DNA of 64,000 nucleotides from CBDDEC01 sp965226785 (GCA_965226785.1 CBDDEC010000002.1:558001-622000), one strand, 5' to 3'. Positions 1 through 8,784 are shown, counted from the stretch's first letter. Numbers and translations: made by a program. Notes: generated by a model from the sequence alone, not told the origin.

Positions 1-27
1 GCACCGCCCACTAGACGGGAACCGCCT

Positions 28-1361
28 GTGTCGATCCGCCGCGCCCTGCCTGCGCTACTGCTGCTCGTTGCGCTTTCACTCGTCGCCTGCAACGGCGACG
101 ACGATCCGTCGCCGACGCCCGAGATCACCCCGAGCGCGAGTCCCGAGGCGACTACGACCGCGACTCCAACACCGACCTCGACCGCCTCGCCGACGAGCGA
201 ACCCACCGCCACTCCGACCGCGAGCACGACCGCCATCCCCTCGCCGCCTGCGAGCCCCCAGCCGACGGGCACGGCCGAGACGCCCGATACGTTCGGGCCG
301 ATCGGCGGCGAACCGATCCTCGGTGGCCGTGTCTTCGACCGACCGATCGAGGCGATCACAACCGCCGTTCCGGGAGAGACCTGGGTCGCCGACCAGCGCG
401 GCGACATCCGCGCCTACTCAGCGAACGGCGACGAGCAGGCTGTGGTCCTGGACATTCGCGACGAGGTCAGTCGTTCCGGCAACGAGGAGGGGCTGCTCTC
501 GATCGCGCTCGATCCGGAGTTCGCCGTCAACGGCCACCTCTGGGTCTACTACTCGGTCGCCCCCGGCGTCCGTCGCACTCGCCTCGCACGGTTCGAGGTG
601 TCGGACGGGGTGGCCGATCGCGGCAGCGAGCTCGTGGTGCTGGAGGTGGCGCAGCCGTTCGGCAATCACAATGGCGGCGCAATCCGCTTCGGACCGGACG
701 GCATGCTCTACCTCGGATTCGGCGACGGCGGTTCGGGCGGCGACCCGTTGGGCAACGGGCAGAACCCTGAAACGCTGCTGGGCAGCCTGATACGCATCGA
801 TGTCAGCAGCGCGACTGCGGGCGAGCCCTACGCCGTCCCGCCGGACAACCCCTTCGTCGGCGACGCGAATGCGCGCGACGAGATCTGGGCGTACGGGCTC
901 CGCAACCCATGGCGCATGGCGTTCGATGAGACCTCGGGCGCGCTCTGGCTCGCGGACGTCGGGCAGTCCTCCGCCGAGGAGATCAACGTCATCGAGCGCG
1001 GCGGCAACTACGGGTGGAACCGCTTCGAGGGCTTCCGCTGCTTCGACTCGGACGCTGGCTGCGATGCCGAGGCGTCGAGGAGCCGGTGTTCAACTACCCA
1101 CACCCAGCGTTCGGCACGGGGAACTGCTCCGTCACCGGCGGCGTCGTCTATCGCGCCAATCGAGTGGCCGAGATCGCGAACTCGTACATCTTCGCCGACT
1201 TCTGCACGGGCGACATCTGGGCGATCGAGGCCGACAGACCGAACGATGCCGACGTCATCGCCGAGGGCTTCGGCAACATCGCCTCGTTCGCACTCGACGC
1301 GGACGGCGAGGTGCTGCTGCTGCGCTTCGGCGATCCGATCCTGCGTATCGTGTCGCCATGA
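28..1361 (+). CDS. GSDH-family (PQQ-type sugar dehydrogenase) lipoprotein, frameshifted
   Basis: Secreted lipoprotein of the glucose/sorbosone dehydrogenase beta-propeller family, whose characterised members oxidise sugars with PQQ. GTG start; residues 1-21 form a lipoprotein signal ending in the lipobox LVAC, then a Thr/Pro/Ser-rich spacer (about 25-90) before the propeller. Family hallmarks are GNHNGG near residue 213 and GFGDGG just after. The frame breaks at about 1069-1073: the first frame turns into Arg/Ser-rich sequence, while the conserved last blade (EEPVFNYPHPAFGTG, YIFADFCTGDIWAI) continues one frame back to the TGA at 1359-1361. One extra G in the GG at 1071-1072 would restore DAEGVEEPVF. 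This is either a recent mutation or a base lost in sequencing. The substrate cannot be told from sequence. Confidence 0.85.
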
Positions 1362-1534
1362 TCTGGGTCATCGCCGCGGCGTTCGTCGCCTACGTCCTGC
1401 TCACCGTCGTCCAGGCGCGACGCGCAACGAGGGCGACCGAGCCCGTCGTACGGCTGCGCGAAGCGCGGCGGCTGCTCTGGGCGGTCAGCGCCGGTGTACC
1501 AATCCTCGTGGTGCTGATCCTGGTCGCGTTCTAG
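1358..1534 (+). CDS. small two-helix membrane protein
   Basis: A 58-residue protein of unknown function. Its ATG overlaps the TGA of the preceding sugar dehydrogenase gene (ATGA), so the pair is probably translationally coupled. Two hydrophobic stretches, roughly residues 1-19 (MIWVIAAAFVAYVLLTVV) and 40-58 (AVSAGVPILVVLILVAF), flank an Arg-rich loop, giving a hairpin membrane topology. Third-position GC is high, as in neighbouring real genes, and a strong hairpin follows the stop at once. I do not recognise a family. A role as membrane partner of the upstream lipoprotein is only a guess from coupling. Confidence 0.6.
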   Translation: MIWVIAAAFVAYVLLTVVQARRATRATEPVVRLREARRLLWAVSAGVPILVVLILVAF

Positions 1535-1539
1535 CCGAA

Positions 1540-1566
1540 GCGCGTCGCGTCCTTGACGCGTCGCGC
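1540..1566 (+). terminator. hairpin after the GSDH/small membrane protein pair
   Basis: A 12-bp inverted repeat (GCGCGTCGCGTC, loop CTT, GACGCGTCGCGC) with one T-T mismatch begins 5 nt after the TAG of the small membrane gene. There is no U-tract, which is common for terminators in GC-rich genomes. The descending arm contains the TTGACG -35 box of the next promoter. Confidence 0.5.
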
Positions 1567-1582
1567 CGGTCGCCGGGATACT
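1553..1582 (+). promoter_or_regulatory. promoter of the leuS leader transcript
   Basis: TTGACG (1553-1558), an 18-nt spacer, then GATACT (1577-1582). Predicted transcription start is about 1589-1592, at or within three bases of the leader peptide ATG at 1592, so the leader peptide may be read from a leaderless end. The same TTGAC with an 18-nt spacer recurs at 15879 and 52565. Confidence 0.55.
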
Positions 1583-1591
1583 GAATGCACT

Positions 1592-1639
1592 ATGAGCGCG
1601 GCACACACATCCTCAGCCCGCCACCTCCTCCTTACGTAG
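1592..1639 (+). CDS. putative leucine leader peptide ahead of leuS
   Basis: A 15-codon open frame, MSAAHTSSARHLLLT, with three consecutive leucine codons (CTC CTC CTT, 1625-1633) two codons before the TAG. It lies directly after a good promoter and its stop codon is the first base of an 11-bp perfect hairpin (1639-1664), about 150 nt upstream of the leucyl-tRNA synthetase start. A short peptide with a run of the cognate amino acid, followed by competing RNA structure, is the arrangement of amino-acid attenuators such as leu, his and trp leaders. Ribosome stalling at the Leu codons under leucyl-tRNA shortage would change folding of the downstream hairpin. The function is inferred from layout only. 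There is no clear Shine-Dalgarno sequence, consistent with a leaderless start. Confidence 0.55.
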   Translation: MSAAHTSSARHLLLT

Positions 1640-1664
1640 GCGACATCGCGCCTGCGATGTCGCC
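1639..1664 (+). promoter_or_regulatory. attenuator-like hairpin in leuS leader
   Basis: Perfect 11-bp stem GGCGACATCGC / GCGATGTCGCC with a 4-nt loop (GCCT). It starts on the last base of the leader peptide stop codon. No U-run follows, so it may be a GC-rich or Rho-assisted terminator, or may control access to the leuS start. The region from 1665 to 1741 could pair alternatively, but I could not compute the folds. Confidence 0.55.
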
Positions 1665-1741
1665 GTGAGCACCGATCGAGCCGCGCATCGTGACCGGCGA
1701 GGCGCGTCGTATGTGAACACTGCACGTAAGCGAGCGACCAG

Positions 1742-4231
1742 ATGACCACCGAGCCAACGACCACCGAACGGCCGGGCGACTTAGAACGCTACGACCCATC
1801 CTCGATCGAGTCGAAGTGGCAGCAGCGCTGGGCGGCCGACGAGCTCGACCACACCGAAGATGTCGTCGAGGGACGAACGAACCGCTACCACCTGACGATG
1901 TTCCCCTACACCTCGGGCGATCTGCACGTGGGCCACTGGTTCGCCATGGCGCCTTCCGACGCCCTCGCACGCCACTACCGCATGCGCGGCTATAACGTGA
2001 TGTTCCCGATCGGGTTCGACGCGTTTGGGCTGCCCGCCGAGAACGCAGCGATCGCGGGCGGCGTCCATCCTCGTGACTGGACGGAAGCAAACGTCGAACA
2101 GATGCGCGGCCAGCTGAAGACGATGGGCGCGATGTTCGACTGGGACCGCGAGGTCAACACCAGCCATCCCGACTATTACCGCTGGACGCAGTGGTGGTTC
2201 CTCCAGCTGCTGAAGCAGGACCTGGCCTACCGCAAGTTCGCGCCGGCCAACTGGTGCCCCTCATGCAACACGACGCTGGCCAATGAGCAGGTGGTCAACG
2301 GAGCCTGCGAGCGCTGCGAGACGCCGGTCGAGACGCGCGAGATGGAGCAATGGTTCTTCCGCATCACGCGCTATGCCGACGAGTTGCTTGTCCACGAGGA
2401 CGTCGACTGGCCCGAGCATGTGAAGCTGATGCAGCGCAACTGGATCGGCCGCTCCGAGGGCTGTGATGCCTCGTTCGCCCTCGAGCAGCCAGCGGGCGAC
2501 GGCACCGACGAGATCCGCGTGTTCACCACGCGCCCCGACACGCTCTACGGCGTGACGTTCATGGTGCTCGCGCCGGAGCATCCGCTCGTCGCGCAGATCA
2601 CGACGGACGAACAGCGCGCGGAGATCGAGACGTACGTCGAGGCGGCCCGGAACGCGACCGACATCGAGCGGCAGGCCACCAACCGCCCGAAGACGGGCGT
2701 GTTCACTGGCGCCTACTGCCTCAACCGCCTGACCGGCGATCGGGTCCCGATCTGGATCGCTGACTACGCGCTGGCGACCTACGGCACCGGTGCCGTGATG
2801 GCCGTGCCCGCCCACGACCAGCGCGACTTCGAGTTCGCCGCGCAGTTCGCTCTGCCGGTCCAGGTCGTGATCGCGCCTGAGGACTGGGGTGGCGAAGACC
2901 TCGAGGAGGCGTTCGTCGACCCGGGGGTGCTGGTGAACTCCGGGAGCTTCGACGGTCTCGCCGCCGAGGACGGCAAGGCGGCCATTACGGCGCATCTGCA
3001 GGAGCAGGGCTGGGGCGGGCCGAGCGTCCAGTACCGCCTGCGTGACTGGTTGATCTCGCGCCAGCGCTACTGGGGCGCCCCGATCCCGGTTGTCTACTGC
3101 GAGGACTGCGGAATAGTGCCGGTGCCTGAGGAGGAGCTGCCGGTCGAGCTGCCCTATGACGTCGAGTTCCTCCCCACCGGTCAGTCGCCGCTCGGGTTGT
3201 CTGAGGAGTTCGTGAACACGACCTGCCCGGACTGCGGCAAACCCGCGCGTCGGGAGACGGACACGCTGGACACCTTCATGTGCTCCTCTTGGTACTTCCT
3301 GCGCTACACCGACCCGGGTAACGCCGAGTTCCCGGTGGCCGCTGAGCCGGCCGACGCGTGGCTGCCGGTGGCCCAGTACACCGGCGGCGACGAGCACGCG
3401 GTGCTGCACCTGCTGTACTCACGCTTCTTCTACAAGGCCGCGCGCGACATCGACATCGTGCCGGGGGACGAACCGTTCCTGAACTACTACAGCCAGGGCC
3501 AGATCCTCGGAACCGACGGGCGGCGCATGTCGAAGTCACGAGGCAACGTCGTCGCGCCCGATGCGCAGGTCGAGCGCTGGGGCGCCGACACGTTCCGCGC
3601 GTACCTGATGTTCCTGGGCCCCTGGGACCAGGGCGGCCCGTACGACGTCGATGGCATCGTCGGCGTGGCGCGCTGGCTGAACCGCCTCTGGACCGCCGTC
3701 GAGAATCCGCCGGACCTCGTCGCCTCGGCGGACAGCGAGGCGGCCGAGGGGCTGCGACGAGCCGCGCACGCCGCGAACGCGAAGGCCAGCAGCGACATCG
3801 CCGGGAAGCGGTTCAACACCGCCATCGCCGCCTTGATGGAACTGACAAACGCGCTGCAACGCGCCCGTGACTCCGGCGAAGCCGACGAGGCGACCTGGCA
3901 CGCTACGGTCGAACGGCTGCTGCTCCTCGTCGCCCCGCTCTGCCCGCACATCGCGGAGGAGTTGTGGGAGCGCACCGGGCATGGTTACTCGGTGCACTTG
4001 CAGCCATGGCCCGAGCACGACCCGACGCTGACGACCGCCGACCGCGTCACGATCGCTGTGCAGGTCAACGGCAAGGTCCGCGACCGCATCGAGGTGGACG
4101 CCGACGCCGGCGAGGATGCCGTACGCTCCGCCGCGGAGGTAGCGCCACGTGTCGCCGAGCGGCTCGAGGGCCGCGAGGTCGTCAAGGTGATCTACGTACC
4201 CGGCCGGTTGCTCAACCTCGTCGTGCGCTAG
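1742..4231 (+). CDS. leuS: leucine--tRNA ligase
   Basis: Class Ia aminoacyl-tRNA synthetase that charges tRNA-Leu; cytoplasmic. At 829 residues it has the usual bacterial length. The HIGH signature appears as HVGH at residues 62-65, a zinc-binding CPSC...CERC pair lies at about 172-192, and the connective editing domain (TTRPDTLYG) follows at about 260. The KMSKS loop is RMSKS near 595, and the C-terminal tRNA-binding region ends with VQVNGKVRDRIEVD. The ATG at 1742 fits the family N-terminus. The gene is preceded by a Leu-rich leader peptide and a hairpin, suggesting regulation by leucyl-tRNA supply. Its stop codon overlaps the ribosome binding site of the next gene. Confidence 0.98.
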   Translation: MTTEPTTTERPGDLERYDPSSIESKWQQRWAADELDHTEDVVEGRTNRYHLTMFPYTSGDLHVGHWFAMAPSDALARHYRMRGYNVMFPIGFDAFGLPAENAAIAGGVHPRDWTEANVEQMRGQLKTMGAMFDWDREVNTSHPDYYRWTQWWFLQLLKQDLAYRKFAPANWCPSCNTTLANEQVVNGACERCETPVETREMEQWFFRITRYADELLVHEDVDWPEHVKLMQRNWIGRSEGCDASFALEQPAGDGTDEIRVFTTRPDTLYGVTFMVLAPEHPLVAQITTDEQRAEIETYVEAARNATDIERQATNRPKTGVFTGAYCLNRLTGDRVPIWIADYALATYGTGAVMAVPAHDQRDFEFAAQFALPVQVVIAPEDWGGEDLEEAFVDPGVLVNSGSFDGLAAEDGKAAITAHLQEQGWGGPSVQYRLRDWLISRQRYWGAPIPVVYCEDCGIVPVPEEELPVELPYDVEFLPTGQSPLGLSEEFVNTTCPDCGKPARRETDTLDTFMCSSWYFLRYTDPGNAEFPVAAEPADAWLPVAQYTGGDEHAVLHLLYSRFFYKAARDIDIVPGDEPFLNYYSQGQILGTDGRRMSKSRGNVVAPDAQVERWGADTFRAYLMFLGPWDQGGPYDVDGIVGVARWLNRLWTAVENPPDLVASADSEAAEGLRRAAHAANAKASSDIAGKRFNTAIAALMELTNALQRARDSGEADEATWHATVERLLLLVAPLCPHIAEELWERTGHGYSVHLQPWPEHDPTLTTADRVTIAVQVNGKVRDRIEVDADAGEDAVRSAAEVAPRVAERLEGREVVKVIYVPGRLLNLVVR

Positions 4232-4239
4232 GAGAGACC

Positions 4240-5022
4240 GTGTCCGCAGCGCGTCCGCCGCATCGTTCCCAGATCGGGCTGATCACAGCCGCCGTCGCTG
4301 CGGCCCTGCTGGTGACCTCCCTGGCGCTGCTGGCGCTCGGCCGCATGACCGAGGATGACGCCACGACGACCGCGCCCGGCGGCGCCGAGTTGGCGACGAT
4401 ACCCGGGTCCGACGGCGACCGCCTCGCAGCCCGGCTGTGGGTGCGACATGCCGACCGTATCGCCGTGCTGCTGCACGACTTCGGAGGCGATCAACACGAC
4501 TGGGACGAAGCCATCGAGCCGCTGCAGGAAGCCCTCGAGGAGCCGCTGTCGGTCCTCACGATCGACTTCCGCGGCCACGGCGAGAGTGACGGCGAGAATC
4601 GGGACCTCGAGGGCCTGGCCGCCGATGTGCACAGCGCCGTGGCGTTCGCCCGCTCGCGGGGGTTCACCGAGATCGTGTTAGTCGGCGCCTCGGTGGGCGG
4701 CACGGCGGCGATCGTCGCGGCGTCCGAGGACCCGTCGATCGCAGGCGTGATCGCTCTCTCCGCGCCCGCGCAGCTCGGCGACCTCGACGCGCTCGCCGCC
4801 GTGCGGTCGGTGAAGACGCCGTTGGCGCTGATCGCCGCCGAGGACGATGCGTCGGCCGTCGAGTCGTTCGAGCGACTCCGCGACGGGGCTGGCGCTCGCG
4901 CCTCGCTCGCGATGATGTCGCCGGGCCGCGCCCACGGCATCGAACTGGTCGCTGGCTTCGAGGTGCGTGAGCGCATGGCACGCGCCATCGACGCGCTCTG
5001 GGCTGACGAGGTGGCGGACTAG
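4240..5022 (+). CDS. membrane-anchored alpha/beta hydrolase
   Basis: A 260-residue hydrolase with an N-terminal signal anchor (residues about 12-34), so the catalytic domain lies outside the membrane. Residues from about 60 on form an alpha/beta-hydrolase fold: oxyanion region LLHDFGG, DFRGHGES, and nucleophile elbow GASVGG (Ser near 151). A likely acid is Asp in AEDD near 201, and the His is in AHG near 230. The GTG start is chosen because GGAGAG sits 4 nt upstream, overlapping the leuS stop, which points to co-transcription with leuS. A longer reading into leuS would be Arg-rich shadow. The substrate (ester, lactone or acyl group) is unknown. Confidence 0.8.
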   Translation: MSAARPPHRSQIGLITAAVAAALLVTSLALLALGRMTEDDATTTAPGGAELATIPGSDGDRLAARLWVRHADRIAVLLHDFGGDQHDWDEAIEPLQEALEEPLSVLTIDFRGHGESDGENRDLEGLAADVHSAVAFARSRGFTEIVLVGASVGGTAAIVAASEDPSIAGVIALSAPAQLGDLDALAAVRSVKTPLALIAAEDDASAVESFERLRDGAGARASLAMMSPGRAHGIELVAGFEVRERMARAIDALWADEVAD

Positions 5023-5037
5023 CGTCCTGGGTTCGGG

Positions 5038-5763
5038 CTAGGTTCCTGCAGTCGGATCATCATCCAGCCGCTCGTGATCGAGGTCATCGATCACGCTGGC
5101 GTCGCCGTTCCCAACGGCCGAGGCGAGTGCCCGCTCCTCCTCGGCGTCATCAACCTCTGGCGTGATCACCGTCGCCAGCGGCTCGTCGACCGGCGGGGTG
5201 TGGCCATCTGCTGCATCTCCGGGAAGCTCGGCCGTGATCGCCGGCCCAGCGCCGCGAGGTTCTTCCAGCTGCTCGATGCCGGACTGGACTGACGAGACGA
5301 ACGCGGAGAGCTGGCGCTCGAGGCGGCGCAGCAGCTCCTTCGCGTAATCGTCAGCGGTCTCCATCTGCTGAAGCGCGAGGCGACGCGACTTGTCGATGCG
5401 CCCCTGCACGTCGCGGTTGGCGTCGGCGATGCGGTCTTCGATACGGAGTTCTGCCTGTGCCGCAATCTCATCGGCGCGGTGGCGTGCCGCGCTCGTCAGC
5501 TCGTGCTCATCGATCAGCCGGGCCGACTGCTCCTCGGCGCGCGCCAGGATGATCCGTGCCTCCTCCTCCGCCTCGCGCTGCAGCGTCTCTCGCTGGGCGA
5601 CGATAGCCTCGGCCTCGCGCACCTCCTGCGGTATCGCAACGCGCATCTGGTCGACGAGATCGAGCAACCTCCGCCGATCGATGATCGCGCGGTTGCCGAT
5701 CGGCATTTTCTGGGCGCTGGCGACCAGTTCTTCGAGACGATCGACAAGGTGGAGCAGGTCCAT
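5038..5763 (-). CDS. DivIVA-like coiled-coil protein
   Basis: A 241-residue protein, mostly coiled coil between residues 55 and 165 (heptads rich in Arg, Glu, Ala and Leu), with a short N-terminal region (MDLLHLVDRLEELVASAQ) and an acidic Pro-rich tail. The tripartite shape resembles DivIVA/GpsB-type membrane-curvature or cell-division scaffolds, but the N-terminal membrane-insertion motif of true DivIVA is not evident, so the name is structural only. It lies just downstream of coaD and rsmD on the same strand, 81 nt after coaD. A GAGG ribosome site precedes the ATG. It could equally be an unrelated coiled-coil scaffold. Confidence 0.6.
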   Translation of the reverse strand: MDLLHLVDRLEELVASAQKMPIGNRAIIDRRRLLDLVDQMRVAIPQEVREAEAIVAQRETLQREAEEEARIILARAEEQSARLIDEHELTSAARHRADEIAAQAELRIEDRIADANRDVQGRIDKSRRLALQQMETADDYAKELLRRLERQLSAFVSSVQSGIEQLEEPRGAGPAITAELPGDAADGHTPPVDEPLATVITPEVDDAEEERALASAVGNGDASVIDDLDHERLDDDPTAGT

Positions 5764-5844
5764 GGCGGTGATCCTCGGGGGAGTGCCAGAGAGAGTGTAC
5801 GTCGCGTCGGGGCTCGCCGACCATCGGCGCCCCGCCGCCCAGAC

Positions 5845-6327
5845 TCAGCGCCGCTGCGCCTCCATCTTGGCCGCGATGAGCTCGCCGACTCCGGGCGGAA
5901 CGAACTCGGCGACATCGCGCCCGAACGCCGTCAGCTCGCGGATCCGCGAGGCGGAGATGTAGAGGTACTCGACGGCGGTCATCAGGAACGCCGACTCGAT
6001 CCCCGGTGCCATGCTTCGATTCATCAGCGCCATGTCGAACTCGACGTTGAAGTCGGTGATGTAGCGCAGTCCGCGCACGAGGACCGTGGCGCCCTCCTCG
6101 CGCGCTGCGTCGACGGTGAGGCCGCGGATGGCTGTCACGCGCACGTTCTCGTGGACCCTCGCCGCGTCCCGGAACATCTCGATGCGCTCCTCGGTCGAGA
6201 AGAGTGTGCTCGTTGACTCGGCGACACCGACGACGACCTCGTCCCAGATCGCGGCCGCGCGGTTCAGGATGTCGAGGTGCCCGAGCGTGACCGGGTCGAA
6301 GCGTCCGGGGTACATCGCGACGGTCAT
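5845..6327 (-). CDS. coaD: phosphopantetheine adenylyltransferase
   Basis: Catalyses the fourth step of coenzyme A synthesis, transferring AMP from ATP to 4'-phosphopantetheine. At 160 residues it is typical. The nucleotidyltransferase signature is visible: PGRFDPVTLGHLDIL (TxGH motif near residues 14-17), RGLRYITDFNVE in the middle, and a C-terminal ISASRIRELTAFG that corresponds to the family ISSSxIRE motif with one Ser to Ala change. The start ATG overlaps the end of rsmD by four bases, the common bacterial rsmD-coaD order. The many CoA-dependent enzymes in this window depend on its product. Confidence 0.97.
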   Translation of the reverse strand: MTVAMYPGRFDPVTLGHLDILNRAAAIWDEVVVGVAESTSTLFSTEERIEMFRDAARVHENVRVTAIRGLTVDAAREEGATVLVRGLRYITDFNVEFDMALMNRSMAPGIESAFLMTAVEYLYISASRIRELTAFGRDVAEFVPPGVGELIAAKMEAQRR

Positions 6328-6884
6328 GCATCCTCCTCAACGCGCTGTCCTGCGCGGTAGATGGCCACGGCGCCGTCGCCCTGCCGCCGCTCCCGCCACA
6401 GCGGGCGACCGGTCAGCGTCGCCGGGACGGTCACACGCGCCGCGTGCTCGATGACGATTGTGGCGTGCTCGGCCAGAGTGGCACCGATCCCCTCTTCGAT
6501 CGAGCGCCACGCGTCCGGGTCATCATAGGGAGGGTCAGCGAGCACGAGTGTGAACGCAGCCCCCTCGTTGGGTCGCCAACGCTCGATGGGCCTCGCCACC
6601 ACCGTCGAGGCGTCCTCGAACCCCGTCAGGCGGAGGTTGTCGCGAATGACGGCGCAGGTGCGGCGGCTCGACTCGACGAACGTGCAGTGGCCCGCACCGC
6701 GCGAGAGCGCCTCAATACCCAGCGCCCCGCTTCCCGCGTAGAGGTCAACGACCGAGGACCAGTCGAGATCGGCCGCTTCCAGGATCCCAAACAGCGACTC
6801 GCGCAGCCTCGAGGACGTCGGGCGCGTTGCGCCCTGCGGGTGCTTCAGCTCGACGCCGCGAGCGGTCCCGGCAATGACGCGCAT
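6324..6884 (-). CDS. rsmD: 16S rRNA (guanine966-N2)-methyltransferase
   Basis: SAM-dependent rRNA methyltransferase of the RsmD family, 186 residues. It starts MRVIAGTARGVELKHP, the expected N-terminus that precedes the TRPTSSRLRESLF segment. The SAM-binding motif VVDLYAGSGALGIEALSRG sits near residues 44-62 and the catalytic DPPY near 117-120. It is the first gene of a tight rsmD-coaD pair with a four-base overlap. The GH18-like gene upstream ends one base before this start, so the upstream gene may also read through into it. Confidence 0.93.
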   Translation of the reverse strand: MRVIAGTARGVELKHPQGATRPTSSRLRESLFGILEAADLDWSSVVDLYAGSGALGIEALSRGAGHCTFVESSRRTCAVIRDNLRLTGFEDASTVVARPIERWRPNEGAAFTLVLADPPYDDPDAWRSIEEGIGATLAEHATIVIEHAARVTVPATLTGRPLWRERRQGDGAVAIYRAGQRVEEDA

Positions 6885-6885
6885 G

Positions 6886-8784
6886 TCACTCGTTGCCGGC
6901 CGGACCTGGCGGCCCGTCGGGAGTGCCGCTGGGCGGTGGCGTGCTCGTCGGCTCGGGGGTCGGCTCCGGCGTCGCCTCCGAGGTGGGTTCGACCGTCGGC
7001 TCGGAAGTTGGTTCGGCCGTCGGCTCGACGGTCGGCTCCGGCGTGCCCGCGGGGTCGCTGACGACCGGCGAGCTCGTCCCCTCGGGCGTGGGCTCGGCGA
7101 CCTCGCCGTCGACGCTGACGCGCATCGACAGCCGCTGACCGACGAAGCGCGTGCCCTCCGAGACGATCAGCGTGACGTCGTAAACACCCGGCGTTGCGGG
7201 GGCGCGCCAGGTGACGAGCCCGCTGTTCCTCGAGCCGTCCCAGCACGCGCCGGTGCCCTCCAGCGCACCGCCCGAGGCCTCCCAGCAGGGGGTCAGGTAG
7301 GGGCCATAGGGCCGTTCGAGCGTTACGGCGCCGCTCTCGACCCAGCCGAGGACCGTGTCCCAGAGATCCGCCAGTTCTTCGTCGGCGCGCGCGTCGGCGA
7401 CGACCACGCCGCCGAGGCCTAGCCGTCCGGCGAGGTCGAGCCGGTAGGCGGCCGAGAAGCGGTTCTCGAGCCAGACCGTGCCCTCACCGCCGGAGTAGGC
7501 GACGGCTTGCGCCATCTCGTCCCAGCGGATGCCGGTGTTCCCCAGGTCTGCGGTCAACTGAGAAGCAACGACCGTAACCGGATCGCCCGGCGCCACCCCG
7601 CCGGTCGAGCGACGCACGACCTGGCTCGCCCTGACGAGGGCCTCGTGCAGCGTGATCCGCGAGACGACGTTCGAGGCGCGCGCCGTCGAGGTGCGCTCGA
7701 GCACGAGTCGCAGCTGCGCGGCGTCGACACCAGCGGCCTGCCCCGCCTCGACGGCGCTCTTGACCTGCTCGTAGTAGGCGACCGGGTCGCTCGGGGTGTG
7801 CAACCAGATCGCGGACGCGACGCCGCCGATCGCTGCCCAGTCGTAAGCGCCGGTATCGAAACCGGCAGGCGTCGGCACGGAGACGACGAGGCTCAGCCCC
7901 TCGTCGTCGAGCCGCGAGGCGAGCCGCGTGACCAGCGAGGTGAACGCTTCGCGGCTCGCCACGCTGAGTCCGCGGTAGTCGAGGTGGAGGCCGTCGGCCT
8001 GTTGTTCCTTCGCGGCGAGCACCAGGCTCTCCACATGGGCCTCGCGCTGGGCGTCGTCGCCGATCAGCACCTCGATGCGAGCCGCGTCAGCGACGCCGTC
8101 GACGCCAAGCAGCATGGTCGCGCCGCCCACGGTCGAACCGGTGACCGCGTCGGACTCGAGCGTCAGGGCCGAGGGGTCGTCAGGCGCCAGCGATGCGGCC
8201 ATCACGGAGATCGTCGTGGCGATGTCGCCGGCAGCGGGATCGGGGCGCTCGCCGGCGTTGACGATCAGCCCCAGCTCCCCGGCCAGCGTTGTCCGGCGCA
8301 GCACGGCGAAGGCCGCCGGGAGCGATGTCACCTCGGCAAAGGCAGTCTCACCGTCGTTGGAGAGCGCGGCGGCGGCGACGCGCGTCCACTCGCCGCCCTC
8401 GAAGGCGTACACGCCCAGGTTGCCGGCGTCGATGACCGCCTGCTTCAGCGGCACCTGCAGCTCAAAGCCGGCGCCCCCGGCCTCGACGGGTTCGGGCATG
8501 TACAGCTCGCTCAGCGCCTCGAGGCCCGCCGGTAGCGAGGGGAACTCGGCACTGGCCTGCGCTTGGATGTCATCGGAGTCGTCGCCGCCGTCGAGGATCG
8601 AGATCGGCGGGAGGATCAGGACCGCGATCACGATGCCCAGACCGACGATGATGGCGAGGATGCGGAAGAGGCCGGCATCGTCGGAGCCGTCCGTGGGCGG
8701 TGGTGGACCGATCCGATCACCGTCGTCGAAGATCACAGGCGCCAGCGGGCGTTCGGGGTCGCGCCCGAGCGGAGGTTGGGCCAT
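6886..8784 (-). CDS. membrane-anchored GH18-like surface protein
   Basis: A 632-residue type II membrane protein. A short cytoplasmic N-terminus is followed by one transmembrane segment (about 43-62, ILAIIVGLGIVIAVLILPP) and a large outside domain with GH18-like TIM-barrel features as seen in spore-cortex and chitinase-like proteins. The strand-4 motif reads DGLHLDYRGL near residue 260. In active GH18 enzymes this is DxxDxDxE, and here the position expected for the catalytic Glu is Arg, so hydrolytic activity is doubtful. A C-terminal beta-rich region leads to a Thr/Pro/Glu repeat tail (about 570-632), probably a cell-surface stalk. AGAGG lies upstream of the ATG. It could be a carbohydrate-binding or structural relative. 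Confidence 0.65.
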   Translation of the reverse strand: MAQPPLGRDPERPLAPVIFDDGDRIGPPPPTDGSDDAGLFRILAIIVGLGIVIAVLILPPISILDGGDDSDDIQAQASAEFPSLPAGLEALSELYMPEPVEAGGAGFELQVPLKQAVIDAGNLGVYAFEGGEWTRVAAAALSNDGETAFAEVTSLPAAFAVLRRTTLAGELGLIVNAGERPDPAAGDIATTISVMAASLAPDDPSALTLESDAVTGSTVGGATMLLGVDGVADAARIEVLIGDDAQREAHVESLVLAAKEQQADGLHLDYRGLSVASREAFTSLVTRLASRLDDEGLSLVVSVPTPAGFDTGAYDWAAIGGVASAIWLHTPSDPVAYYEQVKSAVEAGQAAGVDAAQLRLVLERTSTARASNVVSRITLHEALVRASQVVRRSTGGVAPGDPVTVVASQLTADLGNTGIRWDEMAQAVAYSGGEGTVWLENRFSAAYRLDLAGRLGLGGVVVADARADEELADLWDTVLGWVESGAVTLERPYGPYLTPCWEASGGALEGTGACWDGSRNSGLVTWRAPATPGVYDVTLIVSEGTRFVGQRLSMRVSVDGEVAEPTPEGTSSPVVSDPAGTPEPTVEPTAEPTSEPTVEPTSEATPEPTPEPTSTPPPSGTPDGPPGPAGNE

